Numbered from the stretch's first letter, positions 51,572 to 59,747 are shown. The stretch is 64,000 bases of DNA from Geothrix fuzhouensis (GCF_024609325.1 NZ_JANHMQ010000003.1:124001-188000), one strand, 5' to 3'. The notes: generated from the sequence alone by a model not told the origin. A program made the numbers and translations.

Positions 51572-52908
51572 GGCGTCCCTCCCACCAGCACGTGGTGGAG
51601 TCGGCGCAGGGCCTCATCGCCCTGTTCCTGGCGCACCACGAGGCTCAGGTTGATCTCGTTGGCGCCCATGCTGATCATTTCCACGTTGATGTCACCCAGC
51701 GAGGAAAGCAGACGGGCACCCAGGCCAGGCGTGGACTTCAGGCGTTCTCCCACGGCGGCGATGATCGCCCGGCCCTCGTTCACCTCCACCGTGGCGAAAG
51801 CCGAGAGGTCCTTGATCAGCGCCTTCAGCGGCATGCCCGCCTCCACGGTGAGGGACACGCTCACCTCGGCGGTGGCCACCAGATCCACGCTCACCCCGCG
51901 GCGGCCAAACACCTCGAAGAGGCGCGCCAGGAAGCCGCTCTGGGCCAACATGCGGGAGCTGCTCACGGTGAGCACCGTCACCGGGCCGCGACTGGCCAGG
52001 GCCGTGATGGGGCGGCCGGTTCGGACCTCGGCCGAAATGGTGGTGAAGCGGCCCTCGGGTTTTTGCGTATGCCGGACAGTGACGGGGATGCGGGCCTCGA
52101 CGGCGGGCTGGATGGTCGCCGGATGGAGGACCTTGGCCCCGAAGGCCGCCAGCTCCGCCGCCTCCGCGAAGCTCAGCTCGGGAATGGGCAGGGCCTCGGG
52201 GACGATGCGGGGATCGGCGGTGAGCACGCCTTCGACATCGGTCCAGATCTGCACCTCCGCCGCGCCCAGGGCCGCGCCGAAGAGGGCCGCCGAGAAATCA
52301 CTGCCGCCGCGACCCAGGGTGGTGGTGAGCCCATCCTCCGTGGCGCCGATGTAGCCCTGGGTGACCACGGCTCGGCCGGGCCCCAGCAGCGGCTGCAGGT
52401 GTTCTGCGGCCAGGGAGCGGATGGCGTCCTGCTGGGGCGCGGCCTCGCCGAACACGGCATCCGTGCGCAGCACGGTCCGAGCGTCCACCCAGGCGCCGCC
52501 TACATAAGCCGAGAAGATTCGCGTGGACAGCCGCTCGCCCAGAGAGGCGATGGCATCCATGCTGCGGGGGCTCAGCTCGCGCAGCATGGCCACGCCGCGG
52601 AGCAGGAGCTCCAGCTCCCCGAAGAGGTCCGTGAGCGCCACATCCAGTTCCTCGGGCACCTCGCCGGCGAAGAGGTCCTCCGCCGCCTTCCGGTGGGACG
52701 CCATGAGCTTCCGCTGGCGCTCCATGGCGCCACCAAGGTCCCCGGCCTCCGCCGCCTTCGCCGCCTCGAAGAGACCGTTGGTGGTCTTGCCCATGGCGGA
52801 CAGCACCACCAGGGGCGACTGGGGCAGGGCCGCCTTCACCAGGCCCGCCACCTGCCGCATGCAGGCCGCATCGGCCACGCTGCTGCCACCGAACTTGAGG
52901 ACGATCAT
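51568..52908 (-). CDS. lysC: Aspartokinase
   Basis: LysC phosphorylates aspartate, the entry step for lysine, threonine and methionine. The 446-residue protein has KFGGSSVADAACM at the start, LSAMGKTTNGL, LGRGGSDFSAALFGAALGA, the EVQIWTDVEGVLTADPR segment, and two C-terminal ACT domains for feedback control (VSVSLTVEAGMPL; LLSSLGDINVEMISMGANE). The ATG at 52908 begins the family N-terminus and overlaps, as ATGA, the stop of a mini reading frame built from a copy of the asd 3' end. Confidence 0.97.
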   Translation of the reverse strand: MIVLKFGGSSVADAACMRQVAGLVKAALPQSPLVVLSAMGKTTNGLFEAAKAAEAGDLGGAMERQRKLMASHRKAAEDLFAGEVPEELDVALTDLFGELELLLRGVAMLRELSPRSMDAIASLGERLSTRIFSAYVGGAWVDARTVLRTDAVFGEAAPQQDAIRSLAAEHLQPLLGPGRAVVTQGYIGATEDGLTTTLGRGGSDFSAALFGAALGAAEVQIWTDVEGVLTADPRIVPEALPIPELSFAEAAELAAFGAKVLHPATIQPAVEARIPVTVRHTQKPEGRFTTISAEVRTGRPITALASRGPVTVLTVSSSRMLAQSGFLARLFEVFGRRGVSVDLVATAEVSVSLTVEAGMPLKALIKDLSAFATVEVNEGRAIIAAVGERLKSTPGLGARLLSSLGDINVEMISMGANEINLSLVVRQEQGDEALRRLHHVLVGGTP

Positions 52909-53021
52909 CGGAGGTACCCCTTCGCATGGGCGAGTTCCGCATTGAGGATGCTGCCGCCCGCCGCGCCCGATCGCGGGCTGCCAGACAACACGTGCGAGAG
53001 GCGGTTCGAGGAACGGATCAT
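52905..53021 (-). CDS. Mini-ORF 2 ending in a copy of the Asd C-terminus
   Basis: This 38-codon frame starts with ATG overlapping the stop of mini-ORF 1 and ends with TGA overlapping the lysC ATG. Its last 20 residues, GAAGGSILNAELAHAKGYLR, equal the Asd C-terminus. The codons for the last 15 residues differ from those in asd at five places, all synonymous. The first 18 residues (MIRSSNRLSHVLSGSPRS) have no known match. It may be translated to keep ribosomes coupled from asd to lysC, or it may be a relic of the original asd end. Confidence 0.5.
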   Translation of the reverse strand: MIRSSNRLSHVLSGSPRSGAAGGSILNAELAHAKGYLR

Positions 53022-53203
53022 CGGAGGTACCCCTTCGCATGCGCCAGTTCGGCGTTCAGGATGCTGCCGCCCGCCGCGCCCGCTCGGGGGGGCCCCGCTC
53101 TGCGATCCCGCGCAGCGGGGAGCATGAGGACATGCCTTGATGGCATGTCCGATCGCGGGCTGCCAGACAACACGTGCGAGAGGCGGTTCGAGGAACGGAT
53201 CAT
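53018..53203 (-). CDS. Mini-ORF 1 ending in a copy of the Asd C-terminus
   Basis: This 61-codon frame starts with ATG overlapping the asd stop (ATGA) and ends with TGA overlapping mini-ORF 2's ATG. It shares its first 18 and last 20 residues with mini-ORF 2; a 23-residue insert between them (DMPSRHVLMLPAARDRRAG and so on) is encoded by the hairpin-rich 69 bp. The last 20 residues match Asd with identical codons. Whether it is a real peptide is open. Confidence 0.45.
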   Translation of the reverse strand: MIRSSNRLSHVLSGSPRSDMPSRHVLMLPAARDRRAGPPRAGAAGGSILNAELAHAKGYLR

Positions 53204-54255
53204 CGGAGGTACCCCTTCGCATGCGCCAGTTCGGCGTTCAGGATGCTGCCGCCCGCCGCCCCTCGCTCAGTGTTGTGGCCAAGGAGGGCGAACTTCACGC
53301 CGAGGATGGGGCAGGCCCGAAGGCGGCCCACGTGGACACTCATGCCCTCGTCCCGCTCCACATCGCGGCGCACCTGGGGGCGATCCTCCAGCGTGTGGAC
53401 ATGGATGGGAATGGGCGGGGCCGAAAACAGCTTGAGCCTCTGAGGCTCGGGCCTCCAGGCCAGCCAGGCGTCACGCACGGCCTCCAAGGAGGGGTTGCCC
53501 TTCAGCTTCACGCTCACGGCCTCCGTGTGGCCCTCGATGACAGGCACGCGGTGGCAAAGGGCACTCACCAGCATGGGGGCCAGTTCCACTTCCTTGCCCG
53601 TGAAATGGCCGAGCATCTTGGGGGTCTCCTCCTCCACTTTCGGCTCCTCATTGCGGATGAAGGGGATGACGTTGCCCAGGATGTCCAGGCTGGCCACGCC
53701 GGGATAGCCCGCCCCGCTGATGGCCTGCATGGAGGTCATCATCACGGCCTCCACGCCGAAGGCCTGGTGCAGCGGCGCCAGGGCCATCACCAGCACGGTG
53801 GAGGTGCAGTTGGCGTTGGTGATGATGCCGCCGCTCCACCCATGGTGGTGGCGCTGGACATCCAGCAGGCCCAGATGGTCCGCGTTGACCTCCGGCACCA
53901 GCAGCGGCACTTCCGGCGACATGCGGTAGGCCGCGGCGTTGGAAAACACCATCGCCCCGGCGCGAGCGAAGGCAGGTTCGAGATCCTTGGCGGGTCCCGT
54001 GTCCAAGGCGCTGAAGATCACCGGCGAGAGGGCGAACTCCGGGGTGCCCTCGGCCATCACCTGGTCGCCCAGGCCCCCGTAGGGCTCGCCGTCCAGGCGC
54101 CAGGCGCAGGCATCGCGGTAGCGCTTGCCGGCGCTGCGTTCGCTGGCGGCGAGGTGCTCGACGCGGAAGAGGGGATGGTTGGCCAACCGGCGCACGAAGC
54201 GCTGGCCGACGACGCCAGTGGCGCCCAGGACGGTGACAGGAATTCTGGTGGTCAT
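53200..54255 (-). CDS. asd: Aspartate-semialdehyde dehydrogenase (fungal/archaeal type)
   Basis: Asd reduces aspartyl phosphate to the semialdehyde. The 351-residue protein has VTVLGATGVVGQRFVRRL, SNAAAYRM, the catalytic Cys in ITNANCTSTVLVMALAP, the His of HTEAVSVKLKG, and the C-terminal GAAGGSILNAELAHAKGYL. The length and motifs fit the branch found in archaea, fungi and some bacteria. dapE ends 3 bp upstream. The 3' end is duplicated downstream. Confidence 0.96.
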   Translation of the reverse strand: MTTRIPVTVLGATGVVGQRFVRRLANHPLFRVEHLAASERSAGKRYRDACAWRLDGEPYGGLGDQVMAEGTPEFALSPVIFSALDTGPAKDLEPAFARAGAMVFSNAAAYRMSPEVPLLVPEVNADHLGLLDVQRHHHGWSGGIITNANCTSTVLVMALAPLHQAFGVEAVMMTSMQAISGAGYPGVASLDILGNVIPFIRNEEPKVEEETPKMLGHFTGKEVELAPMLVSALCHRVPVIEGHTEAVSVKLKGNPSLEAVRDAWLAWRPEPQRLKLFSAPPIPIHVHTLEDRPQVRRDVERDEGMSVHVGRLRACPILGVKFALLGHNTERGAAGGSILNAELAHAKGYLR

Positions 54256-54258
54256 GGT

Positions 54259-55293
54259 TCAGTCTCCCAGGAAGTGCAAGGCCAATCGGCGGTTGAGTTC
54301 CACGCCCTCCTCCAAATCGGCGAGGGTAAGGCGCTCCTCCAGCGTGTGTGCCACGCGGATGCTGCCCGGCCCGGCCAGCACCACCGTGCGGTCGGGCACC
54401 AGGGCACGCAACGTGGGGGCGTCGGAGCCGAAGGGCATGGCGGCATAGTCGAAGCCGGGAATCTCGGGATAGCGGTCCGGCGCTTCGTCGAGGGTGAGGG
54501 CCACCGAACCCTCGGGCGGGGCCAGGCGGCGGGCTTCCACGACAAAGGTGCTGTCGGGCAGGGTGCGGGCCATGATCCGGGCCTCCGCCGAGGCCGGCAC
54601 GGAGTTGAGGGCCTCGCCGGCCCGAAGCAGGCCCAGGTTCCAGACCTCAGGCCCCAGGGCGGAATCGACGGGGCGCGGCTGCTCGCGCAGGCGCTGGAGC
54701 CAGTCCAGCAGGGGCCAGGTCGCGTCGTGGCCCAGCTCGGGGCTGCCGCTGTGGGCGGCCCGGCCCCTGCAGTGGAGGCGCAGGTGCTGGGCGCCCCGTT
54801 GGCCCGTGGCCAGCTTCAGGTCCGTGGGCTCGCCATTGACGAGGACGCGCAGCTCCCGCAACCGGCCCGCCAGGCCCAGGGCCGCCGAGGCTCCGGCGCT
54901 ATCCGTCTCCTCGCCCACCACCCCCAACCAGGCCAGATGTTCGTGACCCTCCGCCAGCAGGGTCCGGATCGCCCCGAGCTGGGCCGCGATCTGGCCCTTG
55001 GCATCGCAGGTGCCGCGGCCCAGGAAGACCTCACCCTCCAGCCGTGGCGGCAGATAGGGCGGCACCGTATCGAGGTGGGTAGAGAAGAGCACGCGCGGGT
55101 TGCCCCAGAGGGCCAGGACATTGGTGCGGCCCTCCGCCACGGGCTGCTCGATGACCTTCGCGCCGAGTGCCAACAGGAGGGTCCGCAGCTCCGGCTTCCC
55201 CGCGTCCTCCTGGCCCGAGGTGGTCTCGCAGGCGCACAACCGCTGGAGGCTGCCGGTGAGCCAGCGTCGGAGATCAGCGGTGGTGGCGTTCAT
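54259..55293 (-). CDS. dapE: Succinyl-diaminopimelate desuccinylase (M20 family)
   Basis: The 344-residue M20 metallopeptidase has the metal ligands in LFSTHLDTVPPY, GRGTCDAKGQI and GVVGEETDSAG, and a lid/dimer domain with RGRAAHSGSPELG. ArgE is the main alternative, but its place at the head of a dap operon with dapD indicates DapE. GAGG lies 6 nt before the ATG. Confidence 0.85.
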   Translation of the reverse strand: MNATTADLRRWLTGSLQRLCACETTSGQEDAGKPELRTLLLALGAKVIEQPVAEGRTNVLALWGNPRVLFSTHLDTVPPYLPPRLEGEVFLGRGTCDAKGQIAAQLGAIRTLLAEGHEHLAWLGVVGEETDSAGASAALGLAGRLRELRVLVNGEPTDLKLATGQRGAQHLRLHCRGRAAHSGSPELGHDATWPLLDWLQRLREQPRPVDSALGPEVWNLGLLRAGEALNSVPASAEARIMARTLPDSTFVVEARRLAPPEGSVALTLDEAPDRYPEIPGFDYAAMPFGSDAPTLRALVPDRTVVLAGPGSIRVAHTLEERLTLADLEEGVELNRRLALHFLGD

Positions 55294-55567
55294 GGAAACC
55301 TCGGCGGGCCGACGGTGCCATCAGGAACGCGGTGGGTGGGGTCCCGCCGCCGCGCCTCAGGCCCTCCGCGCCGGGTGACCGGCACGACAGCCGCCGGGCT
55401 TTCGCCTCGACGTCCAGGGGCCACGCTGATGATTCGTGAACCCTTCGGCGATCCTCCCCTTTCCCGCCGGGTCATCGGGTTCATCGCCCTCGCCGTCGGT
55501 ACTGATGGGGATCGCTCCTCCATCGGAAGGTCCACCTTCCCATGCCAGGGGCCCATTCTGCAACCGG
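55294..55567. other. Region upstream of dapE
   Basis: These 274 bases hold no gene I can support. GGAAGG-TCCA-CCTTCC (55525-55540) is a 6-bp hairpin 28 bp after the stop of the minus-strand hydrolase gene and may end its message. The promoter of the lysine operon should lie here or further upstream; I see no clear -35/-10 pair and no lysine riboswitch that I can recognise. Confidence 0.5.
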
Positions 55568-56092
55568 CTAGCTTAATTCTGTTAGCAGCGCCTCGCCCCG
55601 GGGCCAGGGTCCGTGGCCCGAGGCCAGGTTCAGGTGCCCACAGCGGCCCAGGTCCACGAAGCGGGCCCCCCAATCCGCCGCCAGGGACCGGGCCCGGGAG
55701 AGGCTCAAGTAGGCATCGTCCGCCGAGGCGGCCAGGATGGCCTCGAAGGGCAACCGCACCCTGGGGATCGGGGCGAAGCCCCGGATGGCCGGCAGGGCTT
55801 CCGGCCGCTCTGGATCCACCGGGGTCGCCAGCAGCGCGCCCTTGATCTCGCGATCGTGGTCTTCCGCCCAGTGCGCGATGACCAGGCAGCCCAGCGAATG
55901 ACCCACCAGCAGGGGTGGCTCCGTGCAGTCGGCGATGGCCTCGTCCAGGGCCTCCACCCACTCCACCTTGCGGGGGAAGTCCCAGTTGGGCATCTCCACC
56001 CGCTTCGCATCCCGGAGGCTCCCCTCCCACAGGCTCTGCCAATGGCCAGGGCCCGAATTCTGGTAGCCGGGGACGATCAGGATGGCGGCCAT
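55568..56092 (-). CDS. RBBP9/YdeN-like alpha/beta hydrolase
   Basis: The 174-residue protein has the family opening ILIVPGYQNSGPGHWQSLWE, the nucleophile elbow VGHSLGCLVIAHW (Ser), a late Asp region in LLATPVDPERPEA and the final His in GRCGHLNLASGHG. RBBP9/YdeN proteins are serine hydrolases of mostly unknown substrate. It lies between the lysine operon and a TetR gene, all on the minus strand. Confidence 0.88.
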   Translation of the reverse strand: MAAILIVPGYQNSGPGHWQSLWEGSLRDAKRVEMPNWDFPRKVEWVEALDEAIADCTEPPLLVGHSLGCLVIAHWAEDHDREIKGALLATPVDPERPEALPAIRGFAPIPRVRLPFEAILAASADDAYLSLSRARSLAADWGARFVDLGRCGHLNLASGHGPWPRGEALLTELS

Positions 56093-56138
56093 GGATCACC
56101 GTGGGATGGCTCCATGGAACGCCTTCGGGCGCCGGAGT

Positions 56139-56744
56139 TCAAGCCTTCCGTGGAGATCGCGCCGGCACCAGGGCGTCCGCCAGCTGGTGCACGTACCCGC
56201 TGAGGTCCGTCACCTCCTTCACGGCCTTGGGCGTCGCACGCAGCAGCTGGAAGTAGCCTGTGTAGGCCGCGTAAGCCAGCAGAGCCCGCTGGCGGGCCTC
56301 CGCCTCCGATAGGCCCAGGGCCATGAAGGCCTCCGCGCCGAAGGCCAGGCGGCGTTCCGTGGCGCGCCGAAGGAAGGGGGCCACGCGGGGATCTTCGCCG
56401 GACAGCGCCAGGGCCGCAAAGAAGAGCCCGTTCTCCACATCCTCGAACGCCGCGAAAAGCAGCACGCGCAGGCGCCGCCGCGGGTCGGCGATGCCCCCGT
56501 AGCGTGTCACCACGTCGGCGCTCTGATCCTGCTCCCAGTCAGCCAGCGCAGCCTTGATGAGGGCGTCCCGGCTATCGAAGTGCCAGTAGAAACTTCCCTT
56601 CGTGACCCCCAGTTCATGCGCCAGGGGTTCCACCGCCACGGACGAGACTCCTTCCCGGATGATGAGGGCCTGCGCCGCCTTCACCCAGGCCTCGGGGGAC
56701 AGCGGCGTGGCAGGGCGAGGGAGGTTCTTGCGGGGCGTGGGCAT
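56139..56744 (-). CDS. TetR-family transcriptional regulator
   Basis: The 201-residue protein has a TetR helix-turn-helix (ALIIREGVSSVAVEPLAHELGVTKGSFYWHF, read in parts) and a helical ligand-binding C-terminus. It is divergent from the rhombotarget/rhombosortase genes, with two palindromes between the starts, so it likely represses them and itself. The ligand is unknown. Confidence 0.9.
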   Translation of the reverse strand: MPTPRKNLPRPATPLSPEAWVKAAQALIIREGVSSVAVEPLAHELGVTKGSFYWHFDSRDALIKAALADWEQDQSADVVTRYGGIADPRRRLRVLLFAAFEDVENGLFFAALALSGEDPRVAPFLRRATERRLAFGAEAFMALGLSEAEARQRALLAYAAYTGYFQLLRATPKAVKEVTDLSGYVHQLADALVPARSPRKA

Positions 56745-56751
56745 GACCGCC

Positions 56752-56779
56752 TTGACAGGTGACCGGGTCAGCTTACCAT
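56752..56779 (+). promoter_or_regulatory. Probable promoter of the rhombotarget operon
   Basis: TTGACA (56752-56757, perfect -35) and TACCAT (56774-56779, 4 of 6) are spaced 16 bp. The first operator palindrome begins 2 bp after the -10, so repressor binding would block transcription. Confidence 0.5.
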
Positions 56780-56780
56780 A

Positions 56781-56793
56781 CCATACCGTATGG
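56781..56793. promoter_or_regulatory. Operator-like palindrome 1
   Basis: CCATAC-C-GTATGG is a perfect 6+6 palindrome between the TetR gene and the lipoprotein operon. It is preceded by two further ACCATA half-sites. Confidence 0.55.
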
Positions 56794-56798
56794 CAACC

Positions 56799-56812
56799 AT
56801 ACGCATGCGTAT
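56799..56812. promoter_or_regulatory. Operator-like palindrome 2
   Basis: ATACGCATGCGTAT is a perfect 14-bp palindrome, 5 bp after the first. It shares the CATACG/CGTATG half-site type, and the two probably bind TetR dimers side by side. Confidence 0.55.
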
Positions 56813-56827
56813 TGATTCGGAGGCCCC

Positions 56828-57646
56828 ATGCGAACCTCGCTCCTCCCCCTGCTCGCAGTCCTTGCCTTGGTCTTCACCGGCTGCGCCACGCCCGAAACCG
56901 TCCAGCGTCGCAGCAGCCTGACCGCCTACTTGGGGGCCCGGGAGGCCCCCACCGCCACGGAAGCCACCGGGCCGGCCCGCTTGCAGTTGCCCCTCCGCCT
57001 CGGCATCGCCTTCGTACCGAAGGAAGCGACAGTACGAAAGGGGCACGGTGGCGGGCTGGGCGAAGGGCCCGATGGATTGTTCTCACCCGAGCAGGAGCTC
57101 CTCCAGGAACAGAAGGTGGCGGAAGTCTTCCAGGCGAAGCCGTGGACCGCCTCCTTCAAGGTGATCCCCAGCCATTACCTCACCCAGGGCGGTGGGTTCG
57201 CCGACCTGGATCAGGTCGGCCGGACCTTCGGGGTGGAGGTGGTGGCCCTCGTGAGCGTGGACCAGGTCCAGTTCAGCAGCCCCCGGTGGTACTCGTGGAC
57301 CTACTGGACCCTGGTGGGGGCCTACATGGTGAAGGGCGACAAGAACGACACCACCACCCTGGTGGACGCCGCCGTCTACCACGTGCCCTCCCGCACCTTC
57401 CTGTTCCGGGCCGGGGGCGTGGGCACCATCAAGGGCAGCTCCACCTGGTCCGGCCGGGAGGAAGCCTTCCGGCAGCAGGCCCGGGACAGCCTCGCCCTAG
57501 CCATGACCCAACTCTCCACCTCCCTTGATCAGGGAGTCGCGGCGTTCAAACAGGACATCCTCCAGGGGGCCCGGAAGGATGTGCAGCTGATCGACAAGGC
57601 CGGGAACCCGCTGGGCAGCGCTGCCTATGACCCCACCCGCCGCTGA
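56828..57646 (+). CDS. Rhombotarget-like lipoprotein lacking the GlyGly-CTERM tail
   Basis: The 272-residue lipoprotein (lipobox FTGC, Cys about residue 19) is a clear paralogue of the next gene: both have PETVQRRSSL/PETHVRRSSL, LRLGIAFVP, the VDQVQ segment VVALVSVDQVQFSSPRWYS and the GTIKGSSTW part. It ends GSAAYDPTRR with no C-terminal membrane helix, so rhombosortase should not process it. The promoter and operators stand just upstream; the next gene follows after 22 bp. Confidence 0.8.
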   Translation: MRTSLLPLLAVLALVFTGCATPETVQRRSSLTAYLGAREAPTATEATGPARLQLPLRLGIAFVPKEATVRKGHGGGLGEGPDGLFSPEQELLQEQKVAEVFQAKPWTASFKVIPSHYLTQGGGFADLDQVGRTFGVEVVALVSVDQVQFSSPRWYSWTYWTLVGAYMVKGDKNDTTTLVDAAVYHVPSRTFLFRAGGVGTIKGSSTWSGREEAFRQQARDSLALAMTQLSTSLDQGVAAFKQDILQGARKDVQLIDKAGNPLGSAAYDPTRR

Positions 57647-57668
57647 GTCTGTCTTCCAAGGAGAACCC

Positions 57669-58529
57669 ATGCCCTGCCGCCCCCTCCTCGCCGCCACCTT
57701 GGCCCTGATGGCCGCTGTCGGCTGCAACACGCCAGAGACCCACGTCCGTCGCAGCAGCCTCATGGACTACCTCTACCCCAAGGAGAAAGCCGCTCCCGTG
57801 CCGAACCCCGCCGGGGCCCGCCTCAAGCTGCCCCTGAAGCTGGGCATCGCCTTCGTTCCCGGCGGCAACGCGTCCTGGCGGGTCCAGAACCTCCTGGCTC
57901 CGGGCCAGGAGAAGCAGCTGCTGGATGTGGTGAAGCAGAGCTTCAAGGACCGGCCCTGGATTTCCGAGATCAAGCCCGTACCCAGCGCCTACCTCCGCAG
58001 CAGCGGCGGGTTCGAGAACATGGACCAGGTGGCCCGGATGTACGGTGTGGACGTCATGGCCCTGGTGAGCGTGGACCAGGTGCAGAACACCGATCCCCGC
58101 TGGTACAGCTTCACCTACCTTTCCATCGTGGGCGCCTATGTGCTGCCCGGCGATGCCAACGACACGAACACCCTCATCGACGCCGCCGTCTACGACGTGG
58201 CCAGCCACACCTTCCTGCTGCGCGCCCCCGGCCAGAGCCAGGTCAAGGGCAGCTCCACCTGGGCCAACCGCGAGAAGCAGCTCCGGGAACACTCGGCGAA
58301 GGGCCTGCAGCTGGCCATGGCGGATCTGGCCAAGAACCTGGACGCCGAGGTGGGCGCCTTCAAGGCCGAGGTGGCCCGGGGCGAGCGCAAGGATGTGGAT
58401 GTGGTGGACCGCCAGGGCGTGTCCCTGCGCCAGAGCGGTGGGCGGAACTTCGGCGGCAGCACCAGCTGGATCGAAGTCCTGGGCGCCCTCGTCCTGCTCG
58501 GCTTCGCCCTGAGGTTCCGGCGGGCCTGA
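57669..58529 (+). CDS. Rhombotarget lipoprotein with GlyGly-CTERM sorting signal
   Basis: The 286-residue protein has a lipoprotein signal (LALMAAVGCN) and a C-terminus made of a Gly-Gly motif, a hydrophobic helix and a basic end (SGGRNFGGSTSW, then WIEVLGALVLLGFALRFRRA in part). This is the GlyGly-CTERM signal cut by rhombosortase, and the next gene encodes that protease. AAGGAG lies 6 nt before the ATG. Its biochemical role is unknown; the family is defined by this pairing. Confidence 0.88.
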   Translation: MPCRPLLAATLALMAAVGCNTPETHVRRSSLMDYLYPKEKAAPVPNPAGARLKLPLKLGIAFVPGGNASWRVQNLLAPGQEKQLLDVVKQSFKDRPWISEIKPVPSAYLRSSGGFENMDQVARMYGVDVMALVSVDQVQNTDPRWYSFTYLSIVGAYVLPGDANDTNTLIDAAVYDVASHTFLLRAPGQSQVKGSSTWANREKQLREHSAKGLQLAMADLAKNLDAEVGAFKAEVARGERKDVDVVDRQGVSLRQSGGRNFGGSTSWIEVLGALVLLGFALRFRRA

Positions 58530-59011
58530 TGGACGCCTTCGCCCTCACCGCCGAGGCCCTCCGGGAGCCCTGGCGCCTTTGGACCGGCCATCTGGTTCAC
58601 TTCGGCTGGGAGCACGCCCTGGCCAACGCCGTGGCCTTGGCCGTGCCCTGGATCCTGGCCCCGCCCGGGGATCGGCGGCGGCTGGCCCTGGCGCTGCTCG
58701 TCCTTCCGCCCCTGCTGAGCCTGCTCCTCCTGCCATCCCTGGGCGCCAGCGAATACCGCGGCGCCTCGGGCTTGGCCTGCGCCCTCTGGGCCTTGGTGGG
58801 CCTACGCCTGGCGGGGCGACAAGGCTCCCTACCCCTCGGTCTGTTGATGCTGGGGGGTCTCCTGCTGAAACTGGGGGCCGAAACGGTCCTTGGCAGGGGC
58901 TTCCTGCTTCACCCGGAAGGTTGGCGGACCCTGCCCGCCGCCCACCTCTGGGGGGCGCTCCTGGGCTTCGCTTCCGCGCTGCCGCCCCGGCCCCGCCCCC
59001 ATCCCGCCTGA
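58529..59011 (+). CDS. Rhombosortase (rhomboid-family GlyGly-CTERM protease)
   Basis: The 160-residue protein has about five membrane helices and the rhomboid pair: Ser80 in EYRGASGLAC and His139 in AAHLWGALLG. The N-terminal WRLWTGHLVHFGWEHALANA is typical. It cuts GlyGly-CTERM proteins at the inner membrane before their surface release or lipid attachment. Its ATG overlaps the target gene's stop (TGATG). Confidence 0.88.
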   Translation: MDAFALTAEALREPWRLWTGHLVHFGWEHALANAVALAVPWILAPPGDRRRLALALLVLPPLLSLLLLPSLGASEYRGASGLACALWALVGLRLAGRQGSLPLGLLMLGGLLLKLGAETVLGRGFLLHPEGWRTLPAAHLWGALLGFASALPPRPRPHPA

Positions 59012-59034
59012 TCGCCACCTCTTGAGGAGGTCCC

Positions 59035-59706
59035 ATGAGAAGGCTGCTCTGCACCCTGCTTGTGATCATAGGAGGCCTGGGTTGCGCCCGGATCTACCGG
59101 CCGGTGGCCCTCGCCACGCCACCTGCCAGTGTTCGCGGTGACGGGCTTGCGGGGCAAGTCGTGGTGCAGCCCTGGGGGGACAACTCAAGGTACGAGCGGA
59201 AGGCCCTTCAGGCGAACCTGCGCGTCTTCGTGCTGACCCTCGAGAACACCTCGCCGGCTGACCTCGAGATTCTGCGCCTGGACCTCCCGGAGGGAGCCAC
59301 CGCCCTGCCGCCCGAGGCCGCAGCAAGCCTTGTGAAACAGCAGAGCCTCGCCTACATCCTCTATCCCCTGCTCCCGGGCCTGGCCAGTCTGGGGGCCGCG
59401 GACAAGGCCGCCAGCGGTTCCGTGGGCCCTTCGGATCAAGCCATCTTCCAGGGTCTGGCCATCGTCGGTGCCTGCATCGGGATCCCCAACGCCGTCATCG
59501 CGGCCCGGAGCAACCGACGCCTGGAGGCCTTCTTTCGAGACCAGGCCTGGTCTCCGGGAGCACTGAGGGCCGGCCAGACTCGGCGGGGGCTGGTGTTCCT
59601 GCGGGCCCCGGATCCCTATGCGCCCCTGCCCCTGCAGATCCTCTACCGGGATCAGGCCAGGGAACGGACCTTGGCGCTGGTTGGTCCGGGCGCGCGGCCC
59701 CTCTAG
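59035..59706 (+). CDS. Hypothetical lipoprotein
   Basis: The 223-residue protein has a lipoprotein signal (LLCTLLVIIGGLGCARIYRP, lipobox LGC). It has an Ig-like strand part (ANLRVFVLTLENTSPADLEIL) and a possible second membrane segment (AIFQGLAIVGACIGIPNAVI). GAGGAGG precedes the ATG, 23 bp after the rhombosortase stop, so it probably belongs to that operon. I do not recognise the family. Confidence 0.6.
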   Translation: MRRLLCTLLVIIGGLGCARIYRPVALATPPASVRGDGLAGQVVVQPWGDNSRYERKALQANLRVFVLTLENTSPADLEILRLDLPEGATALPPEAAASLVKQQSLAYILYPLLPGLASLGAADKAASGSVGPSDQAIFQGLAIVGACIGIPNAVIAARSNRRLEAFFRDQAWSPGALRAGQTRRGLVFLRAPDPYAPLPLQILYRDQARERTLALVGPGARPL

Positions 59707-59747
59707 GCAGAGGCCGGCGGGGCTAGACTGGAGATTCGGAGCGCGCC

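Larger units (their letters stand above)
52905..53260 (-). repeat. Three direct copies of the asd 3' end with spacer (113-bp period, one copy with a 69-bp insert)
   Basis: The last about 60 bp of asd recur ending at 53200 (asd itself), 53018 and 52905. The 41-bp piece 52981-53021 recurs exactly at 53163-53203. The upstream interval is 182 bp (113+69); the 69-bp insert carries two hairpins, CCCCGCT...AGCGGGG (53093-53120) and GGACATGCC-TTGAT-GGCATGTCC (53128-53150). Since 113 is 2 mod 3, each copy shifts frame by one base and each boundary is an ATGA overlap. Confidence 0.9.

Noticed and set aside
55294-55567. Lysine riboswitch upstream of dapE
   Set aside because: I could not find the conserved L-box segments by eye; only a short hairpin is visible.
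53137-55845. 902-codon plus-strand frame opposite asd and dapE
   Set aside because: It is antisense to two clear enzymes and has low-complexity His/Gly/Ala content.
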